From: Kurthia massiliensis
Lineage (GTDB): Bacteria; Bacillota; Bacilli; Bacillales_A; Planococcaceae
Reading direction: 5' to 3'
NCBI RefSeq assembly: GCF_000285555.1
Contig: NZ_HE610997.1
Coordinates: 473,471-537,470 of the forward strand
Length of the DNA: 64,000 bases
Shown here piece after piece: positions 46,739-56,545 of this stretch. Each line of letters begins with the position of its first letter. Position 1 is the stretch's first letter. The notes under the pieces are model-generated. The model did not search any database, was not told the DNA's origin, and saw only the letters and a program-made list of their open reading frames with translations. Position numbers and translations under genes: made by a program.

Positions 46739-48526
46739 CTATTTTACTTTTTCTGGTGCGTCTGCAGTTACTTCAATATCTTGTAATTGAACACCGTCAA
46801 CATACTTAACATCGTAGTTTTTCACACGATTGTTGACAGGAACGATTTCTGTACGGAAGTACATTGGAATTGTTACTGCTTGTTCACTCATGTATTCTTG
46901 CCATTTTGTGAATGCTTCAGCACGGTGATCCGCATCTAAAGATTCTTTTGAATCAATATCTGCTAATAAATCTTCTAACTCAGGCGTTGTGTAACGGCTG
47001 TAGTTGAATTGTGCGTTTTTCGCATATAAGCCGATTGGAGATGGGTTTGTACCTGTACCCCATGCAGCCATGAAGATGTCGATATCTTTGTCATCAGCTT
47101 GTACTTTATCGTAGAAGCTGTTGAATTCGATCGTACGACCAGTTGTTAATTCAACTTTGATACCAGCGTCTTTCCAGTTTTGGATGTAGAATTGAACGAT
47201 TTTTTCATCTTTATCAGAACCTTGCATTGCTGCCATTTTGATTGTGAATTCTTTACCGTCTGGATCTTCTACATAACCATCGTTGTTTGTATCTTTGTAA
47301 CCAGCTTCTTCAAGAAGTGATTTCGCTTTTTCAACATCGTATTTGTAACCTTCTAATGAATCATCATAGTATGTTTCAAATACTGGTGGAATTAATGAGT
47401 TTGCGCGTGTACGTAAACCATCATAGTAAGCTTCAGATACTTCTTCGATATTCATTGCGTAAGCTAATGCTTGACGTACTTTTGGATCTTTTAATTTTGC
47501 ATCTTCGTTTACAACTACTTCGCCTTTTTTAGAATCCCATTTACCTAGTTTTACACCTAAGTAAGAGTAAGCTAATTCTGGGCGGCCAAGAATTTGAATG
47601 TTTTTAAGATCTTTTACATCTGCGTATGCATTTGCAGGATAGCTATCTAGTAAATCGTATTTACCAGCTTTCATTGCTGCAGCTGCAGAAGATGAAGGAA
47701 CAACTTCAATGACAACTTTGTCTAATTTCGGTTGACCTTTCCAGTAGTTTTTGTTGGCAACCATTTGTACTGATTCACCATTAACAATTTTATCAACAAC
47801 GAATGCACCAAGTGTTACAGGAGTTTTACGTACTTCGTCTGCTTTTACTAAATCTTTAATTTTAACGTTTTCAAGTTGGTGTTTAGGTGCTGCGTAGCCC
47901 CATAGACCGTCACCACCAGAGTAGATCGCTGGTGAAATTTTCTTAAATGAAATTTCCATTGTGTAATCATCGATTTTCTTAATACCAGAAATATCTTTTG
48001 CTTTACCATCGTGGTATTCTTTTGCACCGACGATGTTTTGGAAATCAGCGTCATAACGTACGCCTGTATAATCTTTATCAGCAATAATGTAGTAAGGGAA
48101 GATAACATCTTCGATTGTGAATGGTTTACCATCAGACCATTTCACGTCTTTCTCGATTGTTACTGTTGCTTTTTTCGCGTCTTCGTCTACAGATAATTTA
48201 CCTAGACCAGTGTCCGCAATTAAGAAATCTTCTTTTGTGTCAAAAATTGAATTTGAAGTCCAGTTCATAATTGCAGCATCATATGCGTCTTTGTATAATT
48301 CCCAGTTGAAAATACCTTGGAACGGTGCATCACTTACAAGACCTACTTTTAATGTACCACCTTTAATTGCTTCTGCGTCATTTTCCGCAGTGTCAGGAAG
48401 CGCCGACGTATCGACTTTTTCTTTTTCGCTACCTTTATCTTTATCATCAGAACCGCCGCCACAAGCAGCTAGCACAAGCGTGATGATACCGACAAGAAGT
48501 AGCATGAGCCAATTCTTTTTCTTCAT
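46739..48526 (-). CDS. oppA: Oligopeptide ABC transporter substrate-binding lipoprotein
   Basis: Extracellular binding protein of the SBP family 5 type. The 595 residues start with a signal and lipobox LVLAACGGG (lipidated cysteine 22), followed by an acidic linker and the family pattern VSDAPFQGIFNWELYKD and RQALAYAMNIEEVSEAYYDG. It is the last gene of the transporter operon, 30 bases after the OppC permease. Peptide specificity cannot be read from the sequence. Confidence 0.94.
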   Translation of the reverse strand: MKKKNWLMLLLVGIITLVLAACGGGSDDKDKGSEKEKVDTSALPDTAENDAEAIKGGTLKVGLVSDAPFQGIFNWELYKDAYDAAIMNWTSNSIFDTKEDFLIADTGLGKLSVDEDAKKATVTIEKDVKWSDGKPFTIEDVIFPYYIIADKDYTGVRYDADFQNIVGAKEYHDGKAKDISGIKKIDDYTMEISFKKISPAIYSGGDGLWGYAAPKHQLENVKIKDLVKADEVRKTPVTLGAFVVDKIVNGESVQMVANKNYWKGQPKLDKVVIEVVPSSSAAAAMKAGKYDLLDSYPANAYADVKDLKNIQILGRPELAYSYLGVKLGKWDSKKGEVVVNEDAKLKDPKVRQALAYAMNIEEVSEAYYDGLRTRANSLIPPVFETYYDDSLEGYKYDVEKAKSLLEEAGYKDTNNDGYVEDPDGKEFTIKMAAMQGSDKDEKIVQFYIQNWKDAGIKVELTTGRTIEFNSFYDKVQADDKDIDIFMAAWGTGTNPSPIGLYAKNAQFNYSRYTTPELEDLLADIDSKESLDADHRAEAFTKWQEYMSEQAVTIPMYFRTEIVPVNNRVKNYDVKYVDGVQLQDIEVTADAPEKVK

Positions 48527-48556
48527 CCAATCTCCTCCTTAAAATCCCTTGTTTTG

Positions 48557-49471
48557 TTACCCCAATCTTTGTTTAGCATCTGCTGAACGACGTAATGCCT
48601 GTCCAACATAATTTATGCCAAGCATCAGTACTAAAATTAGCAATGATGCCGGTAACCATACCCACCACTTCTCAGCAATAACCGTTTGGTTGTTTGCGAA
48701 GCTGACAAGTGTTCCGAGACTCGGTGTTGAATCTGGTAAACCGAATCCTAAGAATGTAAGACCTGTTTCAATACCGACGTTGCCGGCGAAGTTTAATGTC
48801 ATTTCAACGATTAATAATGAACTTAAGTTTGGCATAATGCCTTTAAACATAATCGCGAAATCACTCGTACCCATCGTTTTTGAAGCGCTCACGTAATCGC
48901 GGCGGCTTTCCGATAGTGCTTTACTTCGAACGAGCCTTGCGGTACCCACCCACATAAAGGCACTCATAATAATGATGAATGACCATACGTTATATTTAGG
49001 AATGATCGTCACGAATACGATGATGATCATTGTAGATGGTAATGTGATAATAAAGTCGATTAAACGCATAAAGAAGTTATCGACGAAGCCACCGTAGTAG
49101 CCGCAAATAATACCGACTGCAACACCAAGTACACCCGTAATTAATGTAATCGCAATGGCAATGACGATAGAGTTACGTGCCCCAACGATCAATTGGCCAA
49201 GTACATCACTACCACCTTGGTCTGCGCCGAGAATAAAGCCGTTTTCGCCCGGTTTGGCGAATTCATCTAGCAAGCTAATTTTCATCAGCTCTTCTTGGTC
49301 AATAAATGGAGTCCAAATCATTGACCCGAATATAATTAAAGCGACGACGATTAATGAACCCATCGCTAATTTATCTTTTTTAAACTCGCGCCAGATGACT
49401 TTAAATCCTGTTGCTGGCGTTGCTTCTAATTCTTGTTCCTGCAATTGTTGATCATTAAATTGTTGCTCCAT
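48557..49471 (-). CDS. oppC: Oligopeptide ABC transporter permease (OppC type)
   Basis: One of two membrane subunits of the peptide importer. The 304 residues have six helices and the EAA loop that contacts the ATPase (VRSKALSESRRDYVSASKTMG, residues near 195-215). A long N-terminal segment and a periplasmic-face stretch before the second helix are typical of OppC. ATG at 49471 after GAGAGGTG. In the order D-F-B-C-A it stands between oppB and oppA. Confidence 0.94.
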   Translation of the reverse strand: MEQQFNDQQLQEQELEATPATGFKVIWREFKKDKLAMGSLIVVALIIFGSMIWTPFIDQEELMKISLLDEFAKPGENGFILGADQGGSDVLGQLIVGARNSIVIAIAITLITGVLGVAVGIICGYYGGFVDNFFMRLIDFIITLPSTMIIIVFVTIIPKYNVWSFIIIMSAFMWVGTARLVRSKALSESRRDYVSASKTMGTSDFAIMFKGIMPNLSSLLIVEMTLNFAGNVGIETGLTFLGFGLPDSTPSLGTLVSFANNQTVIAEKWWVWLPASLLILVLMLGINYVGQALRRSADAKQRLG

Positions 49472-49501
49472 GTTTATCACCTCTCGTTTCGGTTTTATGC
49501 A

Positions 49502-50464
49502 TTACTCAATACGAATACGCGGATCGACAATACTTAAAATAATGTCTGATAACAGACTACCTAGTAATGCCAAGAAACCGTATAACATGACAAGTGCTGT
49601 AATAACACTGTAGTCACGTCCTTGAATTGAGTGAATGAATAGTTGCCCCATACCTGGGAAACCGAAAATCGTTTCGATAAATACAGAACCACCTAAAATG
49701 CCGGTAATTGAGAAACCTAAAAACGCTGCGATTGGTAGTAAAGAGTTACGGAAAATGTGGCGCGTATATACTTTACGCATCGGAATCCCTTTACTACGTG
49801 CTGTTTTCACGTAATCTTGCGTTTGTGAATCGATAATTTCTGAACGTAAGTATTGGATAATACCCGTCGTTGCTAATACTGCATATGTGACAGCTGGTAA
49901 AATTAAGTGATAAATTTTACTCCATAAGTAACCCGCTGTACCCGGTTCTTCACCGACTGATACTGTACCTGACGTTGGAAACCATTGTAGTTGGTAACCG
50001 AAAATGTATAGGAAGATCAGCGCTAGTACGAATGTTGGAATCGCATAGCTAACAAAGCTATATAACACGATTGATTTATCACGTAACGTATTTTGATAAC
50101 GACCAGCGATAACACCTAATGGAATGGCAATTAAGTACGTTAAAATAACACTTAATAGCGATAACCATAATGTGTTCATGCCACGGTCACCAATTAGTGA
50201 GGCCACACTTACTTTAAATGTATAACTATCCCCAAAATCCCCTTGGAACATGTTGACGATCCAGTGCCAATATTGCATATACCACGGATCATTTAAACCT
50301 GCTTTTTCACGTAGCTCCTCAATCACCGCAGGATCTGTTTCTGGTGTAATTAACCCTGTAAACGGATCGCCCGGCATGAATTTCGCTAGTACGAAGATTA
50401 AAATACTTAGTACGAATAACTGCGGAATCATGATGAGCACACGACGTACAACTGTTTTCCACAT
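49502..50464 (-). CDS. oppB: Oligopeptide ABC transporter permease (OppB type)
   Basis: Partner permease of OppC. The 320 residues begin MWKTVVRRVLIMIPQLFVLS, the usual OppB start, followed by KFMPGDPF. The EAA loop (SQTQDYVKTARSKGIPMRKV) lies near residue 215-235. Six helices. It is two bases from oppF and 30 bases from oppC, in the same transcript. Confidence 0.95.
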   Translation of the reverse strand: MWKTVVRRVLIMIPQLFVLSILIFVLAKFMPGDPFTGLITPETDPAVIEELREKAGLNDPWYMQYWHWIVNMFQGDFGDSYTFKVSVASLIGDRGMNTLWLSLLSVILTYLIAIPLGVIAGRYQNTLRDKSIVLYSFVSYAIPTFVLALIFLYIFGYQLQWFPTSGTVSVGEEPGTAGYLWSKIYHLILPAVTYAVLATTGIIQYLRSEIIDSQTQDYVKTARSKGIPMRKVYTRHIFRNSLLPIAAFLGFSITGILGGSVFIETIFGFPGMGQLFIHSIQGRDYSVITALVMLYGFLALLGSLLSDIILSIVDPRIRIE

Positions 50465-50466
50465 CG

Positions 50467-51417
50467 TTATTCAGCCCCCTTTTCAGTGCCCATCATCGCG
50501 ACGCTATGCGTTGGTGAAAGTTGTTTTAATGGGTACACTTTACCGTCTTGATCATAATATTTATGCGCATCTGCTTTATAAGTCGCTTCTACTTTTTGAC
50601 GTTCTGCTTTACGTGCAATACGCGTTGCAGGTTCAATATTCGGAATGGCTGATAACAGACGATTCGTATAAATATGTTGTGGTGCGTTAAAAATATCATC
50701 ACGTGTGCCGGTCTCAACGAAACGACCTTTATACATAATTGAAATATGGTCACACATATGACGTACAACGCCTAAGTCATGTGAAATAAATAAATAACTT
50801 AATCCGTATTCTGTTTGAATATCTTTCATGAAGTTTAATACTTGTGCTTGTACAGATAAATCGAGTGCTGATACAGGTTCATCTGCAATGATCATTTTCG
50901 GATTACAAGCAACTGCACGCGCAATACCGAGACGCTGCTTTTGACCACCTGAAAATTCATGTGGATATTTAACCATCGCTTCTTCAGACATGCCGACAAT
51001 TTCTAACAGTTCAATGATGCGACGCGTTTCTTCTTGCGGCGATAAATTTAAAAAGTTACGAATCGGTTCGGCGATAATATCTTTTACACGTTTACGTGGA
51101 TTCATCGCTGAGTGACTATCTTGGAAAATCATTTGAATATCGCGGTTAAACGCACTGTTACGTTTACGACGTTGATTCGTTACGTTTTCGCCTTCATAAA
51201 TGACACTACCTGATGTAATTTTCTCAAGACCGATAATCGCTTTACCTGTCGTTGATTTTCCTGAACCTGATTCACCAACAAGACCGTACGTTTTTCCTTT
51301 TTCGAATTCCATCGATACGCCGTCTACTGCGTATACGTGGTCAACGACTGTATTGAAAAATCCGCCGCGAATTGGGTAATGGACGTTTAAATCTTTGACT
51401 TCCATGAATGATGTCAT
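50467..51417 (-). CDS. oppF: Oligopeptide ABC transporter ATP-binding protein (OppF type)
   Basis: ATPase that powers the importer together with OppD. The 316 residues show Walker A GESGSGKST, signature FSGGQKQRLGIARA, Walker B MIIADEPVSALD and H-loop FISHDLGVVRH. The C-terminal tail (EKGAE end with a P-LKQLSPTHSVA segment) is typical for OppF. It overlaps oppD by four bases (translational coupling). Confidence 0.95.
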   Translation of the reverse strand: MTSFMEVKDLNVHYPIRGGFFNTVVDHVYAVDGVSMEFEKGKTYGLVGESGSGKSTTGKAIIGLEKITSGSVIYEGENVTNQRRKRNSAFNRDIQMIFQDSHSAMNPRKRVKDIIAEPIRNFLNLSPQEETRRIIELLEIVGMSEEAMVKYPHEFSGGQKQRLGIARAVACNPKMIIADEPVSALDLSVQAQVLNFMKDIQTEYGLSYLFISHDLGVVRHMCDHISIMYKGRFVETGTRDDIFNAPQHIYTNRLLSAIPNIEPATRIARKAERQKVEATYKADAHKYYDQDGKVYPLKQLSPTHSVAMMGTEKGAE

Positions 51418-52424
51418 TGCACTACACCTTCTTTTTCAGCTTCAAAGTTGAATGTTTGCCAGCACGTGCATCGAACGGAATGACCCGGTGACACTTCATG
51501 CATTTTCGGATCTTGTTCGTGACTGTCTGCGCTCATCCATGGAATACGCGGTGCGAAACGACACCCCATACGTGGCATTTTCGTTAACGTCGGCACCATA
51601 CCTTGAATGACTTGTAATCGATCGTGATCACGTTCTGTTTGTGGAATCGAATTCAGTAATGAGCGTGTATACGGATGTTTCGGATTCGCAAACAGTTCTT
51701 CTACTGGTGCAACCTCTACGACTTGACCTGCATACATAACAGCTACTCGCGTTGCAACTTCCGCTACGACACCTAAGTCATGCGTAATTAACACAATTCC
51801 TGCATTCGTTTCTGCTTGTAATTCTAGTAGTAAATCTAAAATTTGTGCTTGAATCGTTACATCAAGTGCCGTTGTCGGTTCATCCGCAATAATCAATTTC
51901 GGTTTACATGCAATCGCAATGGCAATCATGACACGCTGACGCATACCACCTGATAATTGATGCGGGAACTGACGAGCAACGCGGGTTGGGTTAATAATGC
52001 CTACTTGATCTAATAACTGTAATACGCGATCTTTACGTGCTTTCTCGTCCAATTTCGTATGGAATAGTAAACCCTCTTCGATTTGGTCTCCAATACGCAT
52101 GAGTGGATTTAAAGCAGATAATGGATCTTGGAAAATAAAACCGATATCATTTCCTCGAATTTTATTCAGTTGATCTTCCGTATAATTGACAAGATTTTCA
52201 CCTTTATATAAAATCTCACCGATTATTTTCGTATTCGCCGGCGGGTGCAGTCCAACGATTGATGTCGCTAATGTACTTTTCCCACAGCCGGATTCGCCAA
52301 CGATCGCCAATACTTCATTTTCTTGCACTGTGATACTTACATCATCAATTGCATCATAATATGTATCCTTGATTCGAAAGCTTGTATATAGATGTTTAAT
52401 GTCTAACAATGGCTTTTCTAACAT
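51414..52424 (-). CDS. oppD: Oligopeptide ABC transporter ATP-binding protein (OppD type)
   Basis: First gene of the transporter operon. The 336 residues show Walker A GESGCGKST, signature LSGGMRQRVMIAIA, Walker B LIIADEPTTALD and H-loop LITHDLGVVAE. The C-terminal end has the cysteine-bearing iron-sulfur-like region of OppD proteins (RMGCRFAPRIPW with a later HSVRCTCWQ). ATG at 52424 after AAAGGAG. Its upstream region carries two inverted repeats over the promoter. In B. subtilis no transporter lies between rnhC and pheT, so the operon is an insertion relative to that order. Confidence 0.95.
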   Translation of the reverse strand: MLEKPLLDIKHLYTSFRIKDTYYDAIDDVSITVQENEVLAIVGESGCGKSTLATSIVGLHPPANTKIIGEILYKGENLVNYTEDQLNKIRGNDIGFIFQDPLSALNPLMRIGDQIEEGLLFHTKLDEKARKDRVLQLLDQVGIINPTRVARQFPHQLSGGMRQRVMIAIAIACKPKLIIADEPTTALDVTIQAQILDLLLELQAETNAGIVLITHDLGVVAEVATRVAVMYAGQVVEVAPVEELFANPKHPYTRSLLNSIPQTERDHDRLQVIQGMVPTLTKMPRMGCRFAPRIPWMSADSHEQDPKMHEVSPGHSVRCTCWQTFNFEAEKEGVVQ

Positions 52425-52489
52425 ATGCGCTACTCCTTTCCGAAGTCATTTACAAGATAGTCCGAAAAAATAATATTTCGTTAACCTAA

Positions 52490-52547
52490 ATGTTATATTG
52501 TTTATTAATATAACATAAAAATCCGAATTGTCTATATATTTAGACAA
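52490..52547 (-). promoter_or_regulatory. opp promoter with two palindromes
   Basis: Perfect inverted repeat ATGTTATATT-(7)-AATATAACAT at 52490-52516 covers a -10 candidate (TGTTATATT on the minus strand). A second, TTGTCTA-(6)-TAGACAA at 52528-52547, covers the -35 region (TAGACA, 16 bases upstream). Two operators, or two dimers of one regulator, are suggested. Confidence 0.6.
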
Positions 52548-52684
52548 TAAAAAATACTTAAACATATATAAAAACCTTTTATAGTATATTTGACTCACCT
52601 TTTTGATTGCTATTCCACTATTATTTACATGTTTTTACTATAATGTTGACCTATACCCATTTAAAAATATTTTAGAACAAAAAA

Positions 52685-52714
52685 AAGCGAAATTCCTATA
52701 AAGGAATTTCGCTT
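52685..52714 (-). terminator. Terminator after pheT
   Basis: Perfect 12-bp stem AAGCGAAATTCC/GGAATTTCGCTT with a six-base loop and a run of eight T on the minus strand. Confidence 0.93.
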
Positions 52715-52732
52715 AGGAGTAATATTACAGCA

Positions 52733-55138
52733 CTAGCGTAATGTTGCACCGTGTTCTTGTAATGCCGCAACGACTTTGTCATGTGCTTCTGTTACATCTT
52801 CATCTGTTAATGTACGTTCTGGATCGAAGTACGTTAAGCTGAAAGCAATTGATTTTTTGCCTGCTTCCATATGTTCACCTTCGTAAACGTCAAATACATT
52901 TACAGCTTTTAATAATTTGCCGCCAGCTTCCACGATAATCGCTTCAAGTGATTTCGCTGTTGTTGCACGATCAACGACTAATGCGATGTCACGAGAAATT
53001 GATGGGTAACGTGGTACTGCTACATATTGTAATGGTGCTACTTCTGCTGCTAATACTTGTGCTAAGTTAATTTCTGCAACAAATGTATCTTTCACACCGA
53101 TTGTTTTTTGTTCTTGAGGGTGTAATTGACCTAAGAAACCGATACGTTCGCCATCTAAAAGAATGTCGGCTGTACGGCCTGGGTGCATACCTTCTACTTT
53201 ACCTGCAACGTATTCAATACGATCTGCAACGTTTAATTTTGCAAATAGTTGTTCTACTGCGCCTTTAAGCACGAAGAAATCAACATTTTTGTGTTCACCT
53301 TGCCAAGCGTTATCTACCCATTTACCAGTAGCAGCGATTGCAACGTGTTCTTCTTCTAATGGAAGACCTTCTTCCGTTTCACCTAAAAATACTGAACCGA
53401 TTTCATATAACGCTACTGCGTCAGCTTGACGAGAAGTGTTGTAGGCAACTGATTCGATTAAGTGAGGTAATACAGATTGACGTAATGTGCTACGTTCTTC
53501 ACTCATTGGCATTAACAGACGTGTTGTTGGCGCTGTTTTTAATGCATATTTTTGTGCAAGTGCGTCAGATGTTAATGAATAAGTAAGTGCTTGGTAGAAA
53601 CCAGCTGACTCTAATTCATGACGGATTGTACGACGTACTTGTTGGTTACGGTTTAGACGTCCTGGTGTAATTTCAGTAACAGGTAATGTCGTTGGAATTT
53701 CATCGTAGCCGTAAAGACGTGCAATTTCTTCTACGATATCTTCTTCGATTTTAATATCTTGACGACGAGTTGGTGCGTCAATGATTAATAAACCGTTTGC
53801 TGGTTCTACATCGAAGCGTAAACGTTTAAGAATAGCAACCATTTCATTTAATGAAATTTTCATACCTAGACGGTTGTTAATGAAATCAGGAGATACAACA
53901 ACGCGTGCTGGTTCTTTATCTAATTCATCAACTAATACAGTACCTTCTAGCACTTCGCCGCCTGCAAGTTCTGCCATTAATTGCGCAGCACGTTCTGCAG
54001 CTGGTAATACGCGGTTTGGATCAAGCCCTTTTTCGAAACGAGCTGATGCTTCACTACGTAAGCCAAGATCTTTAGATGTGTAACGTACTGATAAACCATC
54101 GAAGTAAGCTGATTCGATGACAACAGTTGTCGTTTCATCTGTTACTTCTGAATCGAAGCCACCCATTACACCGGCAACAGCAACTGGTGCTTGACCGTTT
54201 GTGATCACTAAGTTAGATGCTTTTAATGTACGTTCTTTTTCATCTAATGTTTTAATTTGTTCGCCTTCTTTTGCTAAACGAACGACGATTTCACCTGTTT
54301 CAAGTTTATCGTAGTCGAATGCGTGAAGTGGTTGACCGTATTCAAGTAAGATGAAGTTTGTAATATCGACAACGTTGTTTAATGGACGAATACCTGATGT
54401 CATTAAACGTTGTTGTAACCAAAGTGGAGATTCTGCAACTTTGACGTTTTTCACGACTTTTGCAGCGTACATTGGGTTGACGTCTTTTGCTTCAACTGTC
54501 ACCTTAATTTTGTCAGCTGCTTTTTCAGCAACTGTCGCATGTGCTGTTTCAGGAAGTTTGATGTCTTGGTCTAAAATTGCTGCAACTTCATATGCGACAC
54601 CTAACATTGAAAGTGCATCTGCACGGTTCGGTGTTAAGCCTAATTCTAAAACAACGTCATCTAAACCTAATACTTCAATCGCATCTGCACCGACTGGTAC
54701 GTCATCAGATACAACATAAATACCGTCTGCATAAGCTTTCGGTACAACTTTACCGTCAACGCCAAGTTCTTGTAATGAACAAATCATACCCATTGACACG
54801 ACGCCACGTAATTTACCTTTTTTAATTTTTTTGCCGCCAACGTAACCGTTTGGACGAACGGCAACGATTTTTTGACCGACAGCAACGTTCGGTGCACCAC
54901 AAACGATTTGTGATAATTCTTCTTCACCGAAGTCTACTTGGCAAATGTTTAAGTGGTCTGAATCAGGGTGTGGTATTGCTTCCTTGATTTGACCTATTTG
55001 TAATTTTTTAAGTCCTTTTGATAAGTCGTTGACTGCTTCAACTTCGATACCAGAACGCGTAATTTTTTCCGCTAATTCTTCTGGTTCTAAACCTGAGATG
55101 TCAACATATTGAGATAACCATTTTAATGATACTAACAT
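52733..55138 (-). CDS. pheT: Phenylalanyl-tRNA synthetase beta subunit
   Basis: Large subunit of the alpha2-beta2 synthetase. The 801 residues include the N-terminal tRNA-binding OB domain (LQIGQIKEAIPHPDSDHLNI, about 45-65), the B3/B4 editing domain, B5, the catalytic-like core (GLRSEASARFEKGLDPNRVL) and a C-terminal ferredoxin-like anticodon domain (RYPSISRDIALVVDRATTAK). ATG at 55138, 15 bases after pheS. The pair is controlled by the T-box upstream of pheS. Confidence 0.97.
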   Translation of the reverse strand: MLVSLKWLSQYVDISGLEPEELAEKITRSGIEVEAVNDLSKGLKKLQIGQIKEAIPHPDSDHLNICQVDFGEEELSQIVCGAPNVAVGQKIVAVRPNGYVGGKKIKKGKLRGVVSMGMICSLQELGVDGKVVPKAYADGIYVVSDDVPVGADAIEVLGLDDVVLELGLTPNRADALSMLGVAYEVAAILDQDIKLPETAHATVAEKAADKIKVTVEAKDVNPMYAAKVVKNVKVAESPLWLQQRLMTSGIRPLNNVVDITNFILLEYGQPLHAFDYDKLETGEIVVRLAKEGEQIKTLDEKERTLKASNLVITNGQAPVAVAGVMGGFDSEVTDETTTVVIESAYFDGLSVRYTSKDLGLRSEASARFEKGLDPNRVLPAAERAAQLMAELAGGEVLEGTVLVDELDKEPARVVVSPDFINNRLGMKISLNEMVAILKRLRFDVEPANGLLIIDAPTRRQDIKIEEDIVEEIARLYGYDEIPTTLPVTEITPGRLNRNQQVRRTIRHELESAGFYQALTYSLTSDALAQKYALKTAPTTRLLMPMSEERSTLRQSVLPHLIESVAYNTSRQADAVALYEIGSVFLGETEEGLPLEEEHVAIAATGKWVDNAWQGEHKNVDFFVLKGAVEQLFAKLNVADRIEYVAGKVEGMHPGRTADILLDGERIGFLGQLHPQEQKTIGVKDTFVAEINLAQVLAAEVAPLQYVAVPRYPSISRDIALVVDRATTAKSLEAIIVEAGGKLLKAVNVFDVYEGEHMEAGKKSIAFSLTYFDPERTLTDEDVTEAHDKVVAALQEHGATLR

Positions 55139-55153
55139 TGTTTCGCTCTCCTC

Positions 55154-56191
55154 CTAGTCTTCTGCGCGGTGGAATTGTTCTAAGAAACGCACGTCATTTG
55201 TATAGAAGTGACGAATATCATCCACACCATATTTCAGCATTGCAATACGTTCTGGTCCCATACCGAAAGCGAAACCAGTTACTTTTTTCGGATCATAACC
55301 GGCCATTTCAAGTACGTTCGGGTGAACCATACCTGCGCCTAAAATTTCGATCCAACCTGTTCCTTTACATACGTTACAGCCTTCGCCGCCGCATTTGAAG
55401 CATGAAATATCCATTTCTACTGATGGCTCAGTGAATGGGAAGTAGCTTGGACGTAAGCGAATTTCACGGTCTTCACCGAACATTTTTTTCGCGAATAAAT
55501 CTAATGTACCTTTTAAATCGCTCATTGCGATATCTTCACCGACAACTAAACCTTCAATTTGGTTGAATTGGTGTGAGTGTGTTGCGTCATCGTTATCACG
55601 ACGGAATACTTTACCTGGGCAAATGATACGGATCGGTTTACCTTGCGCTTTTTCCATCGTACGTGCTTGTACTGGTGATGTATGTGTACGCATTAAGATT
55701 TCTTCTGAAATGTAGAATGTATCTTGCATATCACGTGCTGGGTGACCTTTTGGTAAGTTTAATGCTTCGAAGTTGTAGTAGTCTTTTTCGACTTCTGGAC
55801 CTTCTGCGACTTCATAACCCATACCGATGAATAAGTCTTCGATTTCTTCAATAATACGTGTAAGTGGGTGGTGGTTACCGACTTTCACTGTGCGACCTGG
55901 TAATGTCACATCAATTGTTTCTGAAGCTAATTGTGCATCAAGTGCTGCAGCTTCTAATTCTACTTTACGAGCATCTAATACTTCTTGTACTTGTGCGCGT
56001 GTTTCATTTACTAAAGCACCCATTTTTGGACGTTCTTCTTGAGGAAGTTTCCCCATTCCTTTTAGTAAATCTGTGATCGGTCCTTTTTTACCTAAGTAGG
56101 CAACGCGGACGTCGTTTAATTGTTTCACATCTTGTGCAGCGGCGATTTTTTCAAGCACCTCTGCTTTTAATTGTGCTAATTGCTCTTGCAT
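55154..56191 (-). CDS. pheS: Phenylalanyl-tRNA synthetase alpha subunit
   Basis: Catalytic subunit that activates phenylalanine. The 345 residues start [11 protein letters not shown] at 56191 after AAGGAGG (the frame opens six codons earlier without use). An N-terminal coiled coil that touches tRNA is followed by the class II core: motif 2 in [19 protein letters not shown], motif 3 in [15 protein letters not shown] cysteine pair-of-pairs [12 protein letters not shown] is present as in many Bacilli. First gene of pheST. Confidence 0.97.
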   Translation of the reverse strand: MQEQLAQLKAEVLEKIAAAQDVKQLNDVRVAYLGKKGPITDLLKGMGKLPQEERPKMGALVNETRAQVQEVLDARKVELEAAALDAQLASETIDVTLPGRTVKVGNHHPLTRIIEEIEDLFIGMGYEVAEGPEVEKDYYNFEALNLPKGHPARDMQDTFYISEEILMRTHTSPVQARTMEKAQGKPIRIICPGKVFRRDNDDATHSHQFNQIEGLVVGEDIAMSDLKGTLDLFAKKMFGEDREIRLRPSYFPFTEPSVEMDISCFKCGGEGCNVCKGTGWIEILGAGMVHPNVLEMAGYDPKKVTGFAFGMGPERIAMLKYGVDDIRHFYTNDVRFLEQFHRAED

Positions 56192-56229
56192 TATTGCTCC
56201 TCCTTCCAAAGATCGCGAGAAATTCTCTC

Positions 56230-56510
56230 AAAATAGGTGTACCGAAATATAAAAACCCCGCCCCTAAAAAAGGGACGAGGTTGAAATTCGCGTTACCACC
56301 CTAGTTACTACACAGACGTGTAGTCACTCCATTGAATTAACGGCTCAGTTACCGGCCTACCTTTACAGCAATTGCTGGTCCCGGTGGCTGCTAGCGGGGT
56401 GAATTCTAAAAATAAGTATCTCGCACACTCGCAGTCTATGGTGTTGCGTCCCTGAAAGCCTTTTATTTTTATACTATTCCCCGGTCAATGCATTTCGTAT
56501 GATTCTTGTT
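56230..56510 (-). promoter_or_regulatory. T-box leader of pheST (Phe-specific)
   Basis: The minus strand has the T-box core GGGTGGTAACGCG near 56285-56297, a leader of about 260 bases and an intrinsic terminator. In the Stem I region, AGAATTCACC contains TTC at 56401-56403 followed by A, which fits a phenylalanine specifier codon read by tRNA-Phe(GAA). An AATAGTA segment before it corresponds to the conserved AGTA bulge. Uncharged tRNA-Phe should favour the antiterminator. Confidence 0.93.
56254..56282 (-). terminator. T-box terminator of pheST
   Basis: Minus-strand stem AACCTCGTCCC/GGGGCGGGGTT (G-T pairs) with a seven-base loop and a run of five T, immediately after the T-box core. Confidence 0.92.
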
Positions 56511-56511
56511 T

Positions 56512-56540
56512 ATTATAAACAAGTCATATCATAAGTTCAA
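56512..56540 (-). promoter_or_regulatory. Promoter of the pheST leader
   Basis: Minus strand TTGAAC (56535-56540), a 17-base spacer and TATAAT (56512-56517), directly upstream of the T-box leader and just past the methyltransferase stop. Confidence 0.85.
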
Positions 56541-56545
56541 GTAGC

